DNA of 64,000 nt, from contig CM043959.1 of NCBI GenBank assembly GCA_014529385.2, positions 2,759,358 through 2,823,357 on the forward strand, given 5' to 3'. A program made the position numbers and the translations under genes. The DNA is from Adiantum capillus-veneris. Taxonomy: Eukaryota; Streptophyta; Polypodiopsida; Polypodiales; Pteridaceae. The notes under the pieces are model-generated. The model had not been told where the DNA came from, did not search any database, and saw nothing but the letters and a program-made list of their open reading frames with translations. The number at the start of each line of letters is the position of its first letter. Within the stretch, counting starts at the first letter, position 1. This document shows positions 34,221-46,133 of the stretch, piece after piece.

Positions 34221-36494
34221 GATAGTGATGATCCACCATCTAAGATTTTTTGCAAATTCATAATTTTTTTGAGTGTACAGGGATTCGCCTTTCCTTGTTG
34301 GATGCTTGCAATTGTTGGTGGACCTCATAGCCAAGAATAGGGGGAAGAAAACCCTATCCATGGGTAACGTACCTTTGGGCAAGTAGGTGTGAAAATAAAG
34401 GATCACACATAGGAAATGGAGCAACAGTGATGCCGCGAGAGGGAGAAATGGTGTTTACAGCCCCTGTGTGGCTTGCTGGGCCGAGCTTCTATGTCGTACT
34501 TTTCTCTCGTCGCCCCAACGCTCATAGTAAGATCGCCCTTGTGGTGTTTGACAGTGGTCGACCGATTCTTCCCCCTCGCCGCAAGCGGCTATGCACACAC
34601 GCTTCAACCAACTTTGACCTCCTTGTCTGTGGCAAAGCCATGCTTCCCATGTCCCCACTTCTTTGGTGCTAGGCATGCAAAACATACATGGCCACCTCCC
34701 TTCCTCTTCCTTGAAGGAAAGAGAGAGAGAAATCCATAGGCAAGAGTAAGATAAAACGAGAGAGCGCATTAGGAAAATTTTGGACTCTCAAATGGGCCCT
34801 ACAAGGACTTTGACTTTCTTACTATTGTCCAAAACAAGTTGTTTAGAGGTGATAACAACATACAAGTGCCCACCTAGCCAAGGCACCCGTTGGGTCAGCC
34901 AGCCAAAGTTTTGATGTGGTCACATTATTTTTCCGATGTTTAATACATCAAACCCTATAAAAGCCTAATGTCAATCGTCTATGTCAAGTCTAAGTCAAAG
35001 ATGTAATTTTTCCAATGATGTATGTAAAGGTCCATGAGAAGTTGCCCACCGGCCACTTTAGAAAGCCCTAGGTATATAATACACTAAGGTTAGTGTGAAA
35101 GGGAGATTATTTTTTGAAGATAAGTGACTATTGTTGTATGCACAGGGAGCGACCTCTTGGCTCCAACTTGTAATCATCGCTATTGTGGCTATGATAATCC
35201 AAATTCAGTTTTGTTTATTGCATTGTGTTCTTCTTACTCTGCTCTTTCATTCAAGTGTAAGCATTCAAGATTTGGTGTAGGTATCAAACGCAACCGTTGT
35301 GGCCTTAAATTGCTGTTTTGAGTGTTTACATGCGTATTTTATGTTGTTTTGACCCTAGGAGAGGCTTTAGGGACCCAAAAACGACCCTTTAGGATCATCC
35401 GTTTACTTTTGGCGTACTTTGGGATGAACGATCGCGATCCGTGTACCCATCCAGAATGCTGTGACAGTGATAGGATATGCTCCTAATAGTCCCCTATGGC
35501 TTCCCTTCAAGTTTCATGAGAATCTGATATGATTTGCATGGTAAACAGGCGTGATGACTGTAGAGCTGTGTAGAAGGACATAGGCAGATTACTTGGCTTT
35601 AGTGCGTTTGATTTGCTTGTAGAGTTAGTAGTTGCATCTCTTCGAGTTCACTTCATTAGGATTGACACCCTAGTGAGTTTCCATGCCTCATCCGAGTCGC
35701 TTCCCTGGTATTGATATTTATGTTGATGCCTGAAGGCTATGCTATGGACGTCCATCGCGGCGACCCGCAAACATAAGCGCATGGTAAAATTTTTACAAAT
35801 GAAATCAAAACTTGTTGGATCTTTTGGATTTAGAACATACTCATCAAGATATATCCATTGATACATAGTATGCCAGCAGATTCCTTATATTTTAGAAGAT
35901 TTCATTTTTTTATGTAACAACTCCGTCTTATAAATGGAATCTCTCCCCTCATTTCAACCCTGGGGCGTTCACTAGGAAATATGTAAGATAGCATGTGTGA
36001 ACAAAATAGGGGATTTATAATTAGTACCATTTATAAAAAAATGTACTTACATAAATGTTTTTTTAATTGAGAAAGTGAAAAGTTTCATACATAAGGGCTA
36101 TTTTTTTTACAAAAATGCATACATAAGGGGTACATATACTACTAAAAAATATACAAGTAAGGAATTTTTTAAATACCTCTTGTTCACGTGTGCTATATGA
36201 AATTTTTACATAGTGGACTCCCCGAGATTTCAACTTCAGTGGGGAGGCCATAACTGCTACAAATCAATTTGTCGGAGTTTGGGAATTTCGAACCTAATTT
36301 CTTAGTTCTTTCCAATGATATGTTGGTTGATAGGGTTTTAACAAAGCGTTTATGTACTTCATTGGGTTGCCCACTTTGGACAAGAGAGGTGAAGTCAAAC
36401 TTCCTTGAGAGTCCAAATTTTCCCGAATGAGTACGAGAGATCATGCAGCCATGCAAAACCTTTCTCCCTCCTCCATCGCCTCTCCCTAGCTTGA
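34221..36494. other. No gene identified; LTR-like segment inside
   Basis: A Cys/His-containing minus-strand frame (34769-34455) resembles nothing firm. About 34900-35300 has TATA-like CCTATAAAAG (about 34953) and GGTATATAATAC (about 35070) followed by a pyrimidine-rich stretch, as in plant LTR promoters; no termini were identified. The rest is AT-rich with short open frames. Confidence 0.4.
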
Positions 36495-36506
36495 GCTCTG
36501 ATACCA
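36495..36506 (-). other. Primer binding site, initiator-tRNA-Met type
   Basis: On the minus strand TGGTATCAGAGC follows the LTR end by three bases. This is the classical plant initiator-Met primer site, mostly seen in Ty1/copia and some Ty3/gypsy elements. Confidence 0.75.
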
Positions 36507-36509
36507 ATA

Positions 36510-36730
36510 TGAGATAGAGGGGACTAGAGCCTGCAACTCTCCACCCAACCATCCTATAAAGGTCCCGCCTTGCTAATAATAGGGACCCCCTGGCCGCATG
36601 ACTCTGTCTTGGCCCTTGGCCTACCTGGTCCTACCCTAGGTCTGAGAGTACATGTAACATTGACTAGGATGGACATGGACGCAATGGCTGGAGACATGTA
36701 TATGAGACTATATGCCTTTATATATATGAG
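36510..36730 (-). repeat. 5' LTR end of an unidentified retroelement
   Basis: The plus strand starts TGAGATAGAGG beside the primer site. On the minus strand a TATATATAAAGG box (about 36714-36725) lies upstream, consistent with the LTR promoter. The far end of the LTR was not located. The sequence after the primer site (36494 downward) is open on the minus strand to about 36193 but shows no known domain. Confidence 0.5.
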
Positions 36731-37560
36731 GTCCATATTCTGCTAAAAAATGGATGAGCTTAGCTTTTGCTCGGGGCACAAGTAAGCATGATATTATTCC
36801 ACTATGTCTCTACAAAGGGGCCTAATCTACCTATAGTACTATTTGATCTCTCTGTTTTTTTTTTTGCTCGTATTTTCTTGCACTAACAATACTATTGTGT
36901 AGAATTTTTTTTTCTAGCTTGATCTCATGTGTTATATGATTTGTACCGATTCTCCCAATTACCTATTAATGCGGCCAAAAATGATCACCACATGAAAAGT
37001 TGGTCGCTATAAGAAATTGAGAGAATCATGTGTACGTTCTCTTTGCTTGCAATTAAGGAAATTGACGTTTTATGCATGCAAACCTTGCTTACCACTGTTG
37101 TGTGGCTACTCTTTAAGCATGCAATGAATACTAATGAGGGCGGCATGTTTGTATTACGTCTGAAATCCTATTCCAAAAGTTGTGAAAATTCTATTTTTCA
37201 GACAAATTGATGAATTTAATACATGCTAATAACTTGGCTAGGGGAGAGATCCATTTAATTTGTATCTTCCTTTCTAGGTGCTAGCTTGATAGTACAATAT
37301 TACCCTCTTGGTATTCTAGAAAGAGGGCTTCAAACGACATCATCATGCCCTTGTTGAATTCAACATATGATGTGTCTTTCTTGAATTGAAACCTCGTGTC
37401 GTTGCTAGTTAATGAGACCTAAATTCAACCAATAAAAATCAAACATGCCACAATACAAACTAATTGCAATCTCAAAACACAATAGTACTTTTATGTGTGA
37501 AAGAAATTGCGATCATATGAGAAATATTATATTTGGAAAATACTTATAAGCTGAAAATGC
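36731..37560. other. No gene identified
   Basis: AT-rich DNA with a poly-T run near 36860; no supportable feature was seen. Confidence 0.5.
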
Positions 37561-37563
37561 TAT

Positions 37564-38565
37564 GGATACAAGCATGTTGAGGGTGAGCTGGAGGTCCGAT
37601 ACACCTATTGTTAGTGCCAGTAAGAGTGTCTTTGATGTTCTACCAATGTCTTTTCTTGGGGTTCTTTCATACTAGGATGTGTCCAAAATGTGCAAACCCT
37701 ATTTGAACAAACGCAACATGAACATTTCCTTTCACTAACTAAGTACCACACATCAGCATCTGTAGCAAGTGACAAAAATACATCATGGACAATAGGATCA
37801 TAAGTGCACTCTACACTAAAAGCCCATTTTGCATCAACATCATCATCACAATGTCCTTTCATAGAAGACTCAATAATAGTTGCATTTGTAGTGGAACCAA
37901 CATTAGTGGTCGAATGAGCCTCTTTCTTCTTAGCCTCTTTAGCCTTCAACTTAGGACACTTCTTGATCAAATGATCATTATCTTTACACAACGCACCTTC
38001 TTTTTGCCCTTATCACCAAAAATTTCCAAAAAATTTGCTGCCAACACAAGAATTTAGGAACATGTGATTTACCACTCGTAGAAGAACCATGAGAAGTGGC
38101 TACATTGTTGTTACCACCTTTGCTTTGAGTAGCAATAAAGGCATGTTCAATTGCACGCTGTCTAGTCGTGTTTTTTCTAGAAAGCGACTCTTGCAACAAA
38201 AATGTGTATAATGCGTCAAACTTGGAAACTTCTAGATTTCCTTGGGTCATGAGTCTCCAAGTACTAGCAAAGTCTGGTAAGAATCTGGCAAACCATCAAG
38301 AATAGTGTGAAATGACTTCATGTGTAGAAATAAGTTGCTCATTGATATCCTTGACACTAGCAAGGAAATTTTCCATGTCATCTTCCTCATGCATAATCTT
38401 TGACTCTAGCTCTTTACGCAGTAATGCAATTTTTGCCTCATTGCAACTTGCATAAAGACCAACTAGAATATCCCAAGCCTGTTTTGCAAATTTCGTTGAA
38501 TGAATGTGAGCACTAATTGTGAACTTCATAGACAACGCAATCAATGCATGAGGAGGTGCATCTTT
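37564..38565 (-). pseudogene. Ty1/copia gag to protease fragment
   Basis: Minus strand from 38544: A-K-Q-A-W-D-I-L-V-G-L-Y, A-L-L-R-K-E-L-E and F-L-A-S-V-K-D-I-N-E-Q-L are the typical copia Gag helices. A damaged zinc knuckle (C-x...H-L-I-K-K-C-P-K, about 37980) and D-A-D-V-W-Y-L (about 37755), the usual lead-in to the copia protease D-S-G, follow; here the catalytic part reads V-S-E and is lost. Frameshifts lie near 38290 and 37990. Gag would form the particle. The 5' end is cut at 38565, where the histone-like sequence begins on the other strand. Confidence 0.75.
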
Positions 38566-38570
38566 TACAT

Positions 38571-38895
38571 CCCAATGATCAGAAAAAGCAAAGATGGAAG
38601 CCAGGCATAGTTGTTTTGCGGGCGATTAGAAAATATCCAAAGAGCACTGAGCCAATCATACCCAAAGCGGCCTTCTCTCGGGTGGTGAGAGAGATAATGG
38701 ACGAATATAGCAATTCTATTACACGTATACAACGTGCACCTTTATTGGCCCTACAAGATGTTGCCGAAGACATTTTGGTGTAGCTGTATTAGGATGACGT
38801 TTTGTGTATGGTGCATGCTAAACATGTAACATTGAAAAATACGGATTTAGCTTTAGCAATCAATTTACAAAATGAAGGATGCCGTCATCATGAAT
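38571..38895 (+). pseudogene. Histone H3 / CENH3-like pseudogene
   Basis: Plus-strand reading shows the H3 histone fold: W-K-P-G-I-V-V-L-R-A-I-R-K-Y and K-S-T-E-P-I-I-P (N-helix and helix 1), A-F-S-R-V-V-R-E-I, then A-L-Q-D-V-A-E-D-I-L-V (helix 2), L-Y-x-D-D-V-L-C-M-V-H-A-K-H-V-T-L (loop 2 and helix 3 start) and an end near 38895. Two in-frame TAG stops lie at about 38782 and 38791. The stretch between V-R-E-I and A-L-Q is 17 residues, against 16 in canonical H3, and A-E-D-I-L-V resembles plant CENH3. The variable N-terminal tail is absent. No introns interrupt the fold, suggesting a processed copy, but no poly(A) or duplication is seen. Centromeric identity is inference. Confidence 0.75.
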
Positions 38896-39480
38896 AGTTT
38901 ATCCCATGTACTCTCTCTTGATGAGATTTGTAATATTTTCATATAATATCAAATGTCAAATTTCTACCATTCCGTGCAATTGTTCAATTTGATTTTGCAC
39001 ATTTTTTTGTATAAGTATTTGAATTGTTGGGTATGTTAAATTTTTGCTGACCACCACAACACACGGCTCGTTCAACGGTGTGAACATGCACAGAACATCA
39101 AACATGAAGCCACCCATTGATTCTTTTGCAAAACAGAGGGAGGGGGGGAGTACGGGGTCAACCGAACCACGAATGAGCACGGCAATGCCCTACGGGGTGA
39201 TCGGGGGTCTTTTTTTTTCCTTTTCGATCCCGTCGGGCGCCGCCATGCTCATTAGTGGTTCGGTCGACCCTATACGCTTGACCTTGTACGCCCCCTCGGT
39301 CACCTGGTTTCACAAAATAATCACCAAGACGTGCCCCTGCCAACATGTGGCTACAAGTTCAAGGTTCTGTGCATGTGTTGCAAAAAAGAAATTTATTGGA
39401 CAATATGAATCATTAAAAAAAGCAAGTATCCAATGTTGACAGAAATCGTTGACAAAAACAATTATTATGTATTTATTTGG
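38896..39480. other. No gene; contains a foldback sequence
   Basis: Apart from the inverted repeat at 39155-39271 nothing was recognised. A minus-strand frame across the foldback (39346-39158) is not conserved with anything known to me. Confidence 0.5.
39155..39271. repeat. Inverted repeat (foldback), arms about 43 bp
   Basis: Left arm 39155-39197 and right arm 39228-39271 share, in inverted orientation, GGGTC-A-CCGAACCAC, AATGAGCA and GCCC-ACGGG with about five mismatches. Weaker pairing continues outward to about 39125 and 39300. The loop is about 30 bp with a poly-T run. Both arms are notably GC-rich against an AT-rich background. Confidence 0.75.
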
Positions 39481-39488
39481 ATATCACA

Positions 39489-40859
39489 TCATGGTTGATT
39501 AGTTTTACTACGAATTACATATGTGGGTATGGGACGAATGGCTGACTTGGCGCCAAGGGATTTTACAATTTCCTCTAGGTTTGTCAACCCTTGACCTAGG
39601 CTCAAGGTGCAGTGGGAGAGCACGGAGTCTGGGTGCTTGCTTGTAAAGGCGTACAATGCTACCTCTTGGCCCACTAATATACATTTGTGAGCATTTAGGG
39701 TGAGGGAAGCTTTAGTGAGTATGGCACTTAATGATTTGCACTTTAGCAGCTCCGCAAAACCATTCTTGGAGAGCTCTGTATGAGAAACTCTAAGAATGGA
39801 TGGCCTATCCCTACCCATGGGTATGTTGTGTGAACCTCCAGTACGCATTGCAAACTTATCAACATGGTATGCCATCTGCAAAGAATTTTAGATGACTTTA
39901 ACACTTGTAGTAAGGAATAATAGACAATCTACCAGGTTAAGATTTGTTTACCTCAGTTTCCTCATCCTTCTCTTCAAGATTGTTCTTTGAAAGATCGATG
40001 CTAGATAGATCATCTCTACCAATTACAATCAGTGGTTTGTGTAGATGAAAAGCGCTTTCCAATATGCTATCCTAGAAAGAGGCATATGATTTGATTTCCA
40101 CAAGTGTACTTGCCTGTTTGCACCAACTTATTTTTGTTTTCATTGGGGAGGAAAGAGAGGCTTGTTGGGAGACCTTGGTCTTCAAAGTCAATTTGAAAAT
40201 TGACTTTCTCTTCCTTTCCACTGGGATCCTTCATGCCCACATAGATAGAAAGTACTGCGAGTGACTCATCTTCTCTGAGTCCTAATGTTTTGGCAATGTC
40301 ATCAAGGAACAAAAAGTGACGATCATCCACCACCATTGCATGCAAAGTGAGAATTTGGAGGTCTGGGACCTCCTCCAGCACCTCATTTCCCTTTATCATC
40401 CAATCTTCCTCCCCATTGGAGTTGGGATCTTGATTTTCCCTTCTCCATATCCTCAAGTACAAGTAAGACTAGACCCATGTCCCAAGAAATGAATTGGGTG
40501 CCTATGCACCCCATGCCCAAATCTATGAGATCATCTTCATCCTCTGTCTTGTAGTCCCATTTTGTGAGGCCTTTAATAAAAGTCAACAAGAAAAATCAAA
40601 AGTTTTTGCCAGCTACATATTAAAGATGCTTAAGGAAATCCACTGGAAATCATGCCATGTTGGATCCCTCAAAGATTATGGCATATTCTTCCATGTGTTG
40701 CGCCATGTAGTCAAGAAAGCTTTTGAATGCCTTTGCATGAAGGTTGGTAGTGGCTTGCATGTAAGTTATCCCCTCGAACACACTGAGTAGTTCATGTGCT
40801 TGATCTGCAAGTCCTACCTTTCCTAATTGTGTGGGAAGTGCATCAGTAGATGTTGCCAT
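39489..40859 (-). pseudogene. Unidentified coding-like segments
   Basis: Three minus-strand open stretches in series: 40859-40650 (starts M-A-T-S-T-D-A-L-P in a good plant start context, CCCATGGCA), 40589-40067 after combining two overlapping frames (acidic, with G-E-E-D-W-M-I-K-G and D-D-R-H-F-L-F-L-D-D-I-A) and 39881-39489. Between the first two, a pyrimidine-rich stretch ending AAAG (about 40590) could be a splice acceptor. I do not recognise the family. It could be a decayed host gene with introns or an unknown transposon protein. Confidence 0.35.
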
Positions 40860-41189
40860 GGGCTCGTTCGCGAAGAAGATTAGAGCTAGACTTTTGTGAA
40901 TGTGAGAAATGAAATATAAAACCTAGAAAGTCACTTATATACCCAAAGTCACTTTTTAAAAATCACTCAAAATTAACGTCAAAATAACTTAAAACTATAA
41001 TTTTAAACAAAATCACATGACAAGGCATTGAAAGAGAACAACATTGAAAATATTTGTGCTCCACATCAAAGAAATTACAAGTTTCAATCGAAAACTTGAA
41101 CAAGTTGAGAATAAACAAGTATGCGCGGAAACAAGATTCAAAACACCGTATGTATTAATGGGAGAAAAATCCCTGTCAGTTATAAGCTT

Positions 41190-42371
41190 TTACAACAATA
41201 CATTGCAGAAATGGAACGTTCTCACACAGAAAGTTGTTCTCTTTTCTGGAGCGAACAACCTCTTGGACAAGGTATATTTGAGATTAAGATACTCATGAAG
41301 GTGACTGAGGTGCCAATCATTATTCATTGTAATGCGGTGCATTGTATCATCGTGGAGGCATATTCGAAGTTCAATTGATTCTCTAGCAGCAACATCAGAG
41401 TCTAGCGCCTCCCATTCTCCCATCTTCATCTTCCATCTTTTATAGTAAAAGAGCATCGACAAGCTTTTCTTCACAATATGGTATCTAAACACCACCTTGT
41501 CAGCAACTACATAGCACTTGATTCTATCTCCCTCATGGTTGACCACCTTAGTCTCCCATCCAGCTACAAGGAATCCATTGATCGCACTTTCCCCTTTGCA
41601 ATTCAACATTGTTGGTGTCCTGTGAACACTCTGAAGTCGAAATATAAACACAACCATATGAAGAGACATAAAACATGTTACCGTGGCTTTGTGGGAACTA
41701 TAGGTGCACTTCACCTTGCTGCTTGCACCTCCGCCTCGATTCTCCTTTTGGTTGCTGTGATAAGGCATTGTCTGGCTTAGACCACTCCAAACTCTCCAAG
41801 GATGGCAAATGAACCGGAGAAAGATTACCATACCCACTTCACCTAGGTGTGACATAAGTATGATTATTAAAAAAATGTCACATGAGACAAGCTCAAAGGA
41901 TGGATAGCCAGCATAGAGCAAGCTCAGTGTGGATGGCCTCAAAATTTCTTGTGAAGGACTCTATTGGCTTCCACTCTAAAAAAATCGGATGGAAAAACAT
42001 ATGCAAACATGAACAAGCAATGGAAATCTTACATTCATCAAAAGCAACACACAAGGTAAAAATACTAAATAGACAACTCAAAACTCGAAAGAGGAGTAAA
42101 ATTACAATTTGCAGGAAACCTCGATGGAGCCACTGTTGTCTCTAGCTTCAGCTATGAAGCAACATACACATGCTCCACCTTTGCAAGCCTCTTGCCATCT
42201 TGTGTTTGCTTGAACTCCATGATTCTTCACTTCCAATGGTGTGCTTGAGAATCCATGTGACTCCCTGAGACCTTGTGTGCACCTCTTGAGCTGGGTTGCA
42301 TTATCACCCACATCATTTGTTTGAACTCCATCGTCACCCAATATCCATTGTCCTCTTGTACATTTCTGCAT
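41190..42371 (-). pseudogene. Unidentified coding-like segments, possibly the same locus
   Basis: Minus-strand frames 42371-42102 and 41942-41190. The latter is 250 codons, long for this AT-rich region, with G-F-L-V-A-G-W-E-T-K-V-V, K-C-Y-V-V-A-D-K-V-V-F-R-Y and L-R-I-C-L-H-D-D. The end is faintly PB1-like in its pattern of basic strand then D-D and N-N-D-W, but this is weak. No start context or splice sites were established. Function unknown. Confidence 0.3.
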
Positions 42372-42639
42372 GAAATGGAGTCAATGACACTCCTATGTCA
42401 TTGAGTACCTAATGATGCCATGGCGAATAGTGGCACAACTTACAGACAAACACTTTTGATTAGACATTTCACATCCATGTTCTCAGCTATATAGAGAGAA
42501 AGATTCTTGATGGTACACAAAGGTGAAGGGTGCCACATACTGCTATATTGCTCCACCTGCTTGTTGGCTTAATGGGGAAGATAACGTTGCAAAGCTTGAG
42601 AGGGAATTAGATCCTCTCTAGAGAGCCTAATGGAGAAGG

Positions 42640-43040
42640 AGCGGGAAACCTGTTGAGGAAAGAAAGAGGCATGATCTAGTAGAAAGATATGTTGTAGACC
42701 TTCAGCTTTAGGTAGAGGTGTTTAGTGAGCCCATGGAGAAATGGAGAACTTCAGCTTGAGGAGAATGCAACCCTCAAGAATGTAGTAAGGTTGAGGAGGG
42801 AAAGGAGGTTCAAACTTCTATTGTAGAGCTTTTGGGAGGGAAAACTGGAAGGAAGGAAAGAGAAGTGACTTGCAAGGTGAGAGAGGGAGGGAATGATCAA
42901 CACATTTTTGGAGGGACCCCCTTTTAGGAGAGAGGGGGGGAGAAATTGGAAGTCACTAGAGAGAGAAAGGATTGGGTTTTACTCAACTATTCTCTCTTAT
43001 ATTTTATATAAGAGTACAAGTTTGACCACTTACTTTTAGA
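42640..43040 (-). repeat. Left inverted arm (sequence S)
   Basis: The reverse complement of about 42780-43000 matches 45275-45337 plus 49505-49640, including CAATTTCTCCCCCCCTCTC, GGTCCCTCCAAAAA-GTGT and TTTTCCCTCCCAAAAGCTCT. So the degenerate coiled-coil ORF at 43115-44613 lies between inverted copies of S, the right one split by LINE B. Confidence 0.7.
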
Positions 43041-43114
43041 TCCTGTCATACCCACCATTTCAGTCCACATGGCATCCACCCATTTGCCCCTTCCATAATC
43101 TCATTTTTAATCCC

Positions 43115-44613
43115 ATGCGAAATAAAGAGGCCCCCTTAGACCCCATTCCCTTCCTAAATGAGGAAGAAGATGAAGAATATAAACTCCACCGAGTACGTCT
43201 GAGGAGAAGATTGGCTAAGCATACAATCACAATACCAATTATGCAAACTCAAAGATCTATGGAGGATTCTCAAGCCCAAAGGGAGGAGCTTCACACGAAG
43301 AAAGAAAAAGAAAAGGGAAACCTTAGAGATGAAGCAGACAATGAAGGAGAGGAGGATGATATTGAATATTGAATATTTACAAGGTATGCAACGAGAGATT
43401 CAAGGTGATCTACAAAGGGAGTAGGAAAATGTTGCTCATTTCTACAATGAAGCTCAAGCCTTTAATGAAAGAGAGGAGGATGATATTGAATATTGAAGAT
43501 TTACATGGTATGCAACGAGAGCTTCAAGGTGATCTACAAAGGGAGTAGGAAAATGTTGCTCATTTCTACAACGAAGCTCAAGCCTTTAATGAGGCTAACA
43601 CTAATTTACAGGTGAAGGAACAATCCATAGAAGAAGAACTGGAAAAAGAAAGACAAAAGAACACAAAACTGGGTGAATACTATGGGGTTGTGAGTTAAAC
43701 ACTTACACAAATCCTACTAATGCAAGACACCCCAGCCCCTGCTTCTACTTGAGCAATGCTAGCCTCAATGATATAAGAGTTGAAGGATCTCAAGACGGCC
43801 CTAGCGCAAGAAAATTATGACAGGAAAATCATGACAGCTGGGCATAAGGACATTGAAAAGCAAACAGAGGATGAAATTGTAATGCTATAGGAACAAGTAG
43901 CAAAAGACAAAAAAGAACTGACTGCTCAAAATGCCACATAGTCCATAGTTTTGCAACAACAAAATGATTTGTCCACAAGTTCCATAAGGGTCCAACCAAC
44001 CTCATTGGAAATCCACAAGAGAACAAGGCAAGAGTAGAAGGTGGTTCTATGAAGTGCGTGATCTTTCTCACAAAAATAATATATGTTGTATGAACTCAAG
44101 GTAGTGGAGTTGGCTACACTACTGATGATTACACCTGATGAAGTGGTCATGAAACATGGGCACGATATGATTTCATTGTTGTTAATGAGAAAAGAGGCTC
44201 TCTTATGGAAAAAGAAAATGTTGCCTACTCTCGAGTCCAACCACAAGGGGGATTACAGGGATGTCCTTGTAACTCCTTCAAAAATTCATACAATCCTTGA
44301 CAACCAGACCCTGCAAAGAGATAAATGGTTTGAAAAGGGCTCAATCAATGAGACATATTACCAAAATGCACCCCAGAATCTCAAGATCAACCCAACCTAT
44401 TGTCCTTTCAACAGAAGTCCACCATCATGGGATAGCTTCTATTCATGGCAAAGTAAAAGACCGATAGGGTTGAACTACCTAGTTCTCACAAATCCAACAC
44501 AAAAGTTACCACCAACTGAGAAATATATGGTCAATAATCTAAGAGGCATTGTTAGAGTGAAAACGACAAGGAAAATGAGTGCCTCTATAGCCTCGCACGA
44601 GTCACACCGTTAG
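43115..44613 (+). pseudogene. Degenerate coiled-coil ORF3-like sequence with C-terminal part
   Basis: Starts M-R-N-K-E-A (43115) and stays open to 43372, then breaks. A 120-bp piece around 43370-43560 is duplicated in tandem. It resumes at 44083 for 176 codons with L-L-M-R-K-E-A-L-L-W-K-K-K-M-L-P, H-K-G-D-Y-R-D-V-L-V, N-P-T-Y-C-P-F-N-R and G-L-N-Y-L-V-L. This last part aligns with the E3 ORF3 C-terminus (F-C-P-V-P-R, W-L-N-Y-P). It is the most complete copy of the divergent ORF3 family here. No catalytic motif; coiled-coil character throughout the first half. Confidence 0.6.
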
Positions 44614-45337
44614 AAAGAAGGACTATTGCACCACCGAAATCACCTGTGTTAAGCACCTATAAATTTTCATGAAGAACCCTTCTAGCATGAAGCACACTTG
44701 GAATTAGGAGAAACCAAGGCATTAAGGACGTAGCTCATCTTGACTAGATAGTCGTAGAGTATCCATAGGCTAAAAACAAATAAAAGATAAGAGAGTTATG
44801 GCCACTCGAAGTTGGGGGTGTACTCTCTTGCTCAAAAATGAGCTCTCTGGAAAGTTTGTAGGTGCTATAGCTATAAAATGGGGCATCTTTGGATCTTTTA
44901 TTCCAAGATATTTCTTCTCTCTCCCCAACCGACAAGGCTCTCTTGCAAGGCTCTATTTAATTGGTCCAATTTTGGCCTCATTTGGTGACTTTTGGGCCAA
45001 GGGAAGAGTGGGAGCTACTGTCCACGGGACCAAAAAATGGGCCAGGCGCGTGGGCAAGCAGTGGGAACTCAAAATGGCACCTCCTTCTCCCCCAACTATC
45101 CATAAGCCCCCATAGCCTGTTTTGAAAATCTCCCTGAAGGAATGTGAGAAGTAATAGTGCACTTCATAGACAACTCAATCAATGCATGAGCTTGTGCATA
45201 CTCAACATCGCCTACATCCTCATAACTAAACTACATCTCTTGTAAATTCAAAAAACTAAATTTTTCTCTAAAAATAGTTGAGTAAAAACCAATCCTTTTT
45301 CTCTCTAATGGCTGCCAATTTCTCCCCCCCTCTCATT
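44614..45337. other. Non-coding join with a short copia gag scrap
   Basis: On the minus strand about 45215-45120 reads H-A-L-I-E-L-S-M-K-C-T-I, matching the start of the copia gag fragment at 38565-38510. From about 45275 the sequence is the right copy of inverted repeat S up to the LINE B insertion point. Confidence 0.5.
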
Positions 45338-46127
45338 ACAAGAAACAGTCAACAAGCAAGGTGAAGAGTTGCGCGCACTTGCAATGGAGAATGGCACTTT
45401 AAGAGTTCTTGTTGTGGAGAATGAGCACCTCAAGAAGGTTCTTGAAATGCAAACAACACGCTTGGTGCATCTTGAGAATGAAGTTCAAGAATGTAAGCGC
45501 TCTCTTGTGGACATGAATGTATTGAAAGAGCGCTTGAGCAAAGTTGAGAGTGATCATGTACTAAAAGAGGAAACGATAGATACAATATGACATGATGTAT
45601 GTGAGATGAGAAATTCATCCAAATCATGGGCTGATATATTTAAGGATAATGTGGTTTCTACATCTCCTATCATGCAAGCTATTGTCCAAGCAAAGAATGT
45701 AGAGAATGTGGACGCTCAAGAATTGCAAGAACGGAAAAAACGCTCAAAGAACATTGTCATTCGTGGAATCAAGGAGGAAAGCATGGAAACACCCCAATCT
45801 CTTGCGGTTGCTATCGAAAAGTTTTTTGCTACGTACTTTGGCATGTTCGGAATCATGGCTTATGGTGCACATCGAGTTGGAAAGCAAGGAGTCCCTCGCT
45901 CGGGAGAAAGACCTATTGTATGTACCATGGCTGATGAGGTAAAGAGAAAGATAATCCTTGACAATAGCTGGATCTACCTCAAAGGAACGGGTTGTAATGT
46001 ATATGAGGATCGCACTGTTATGCAACAAAATGTACGTCGCAAATCATATGAGGAAAGAACCAAGGTCAAGGTGTCATCTCAAGAAGAAAATTCACTTGAG
46101 GAGGATGCAAGTCCACCCAACAAATAG
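45338..46127 (+). pseudogene. LINE B ORF1 (truncated)
   Basis: Lacks the first 35 or so codons present in LINE A. Coiled coil (about 45370-45570), then the RRM-like part (about 45770-46060) with R-G-I-K-E-E-S, A-H-R-V-G-K-Q and R-P-I-V-C. One stop at 45588 (CGA in LINE A, TGA here), typical of decay of methylated CpG. The stop at 46125-46127 is followed by GGACAC and the ORF2 ATG in the same frame. Confidence 0.75.
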
Positions 46128-46133
46128 GGACAC

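Noticed and set aside
34455-34769. Cys-rich minus-strand protein or zinc knuckle
   Set aside because: Cysteines and histidines do not form a recognised spacing, both strands are open here, and no neighbouring frame supports it.
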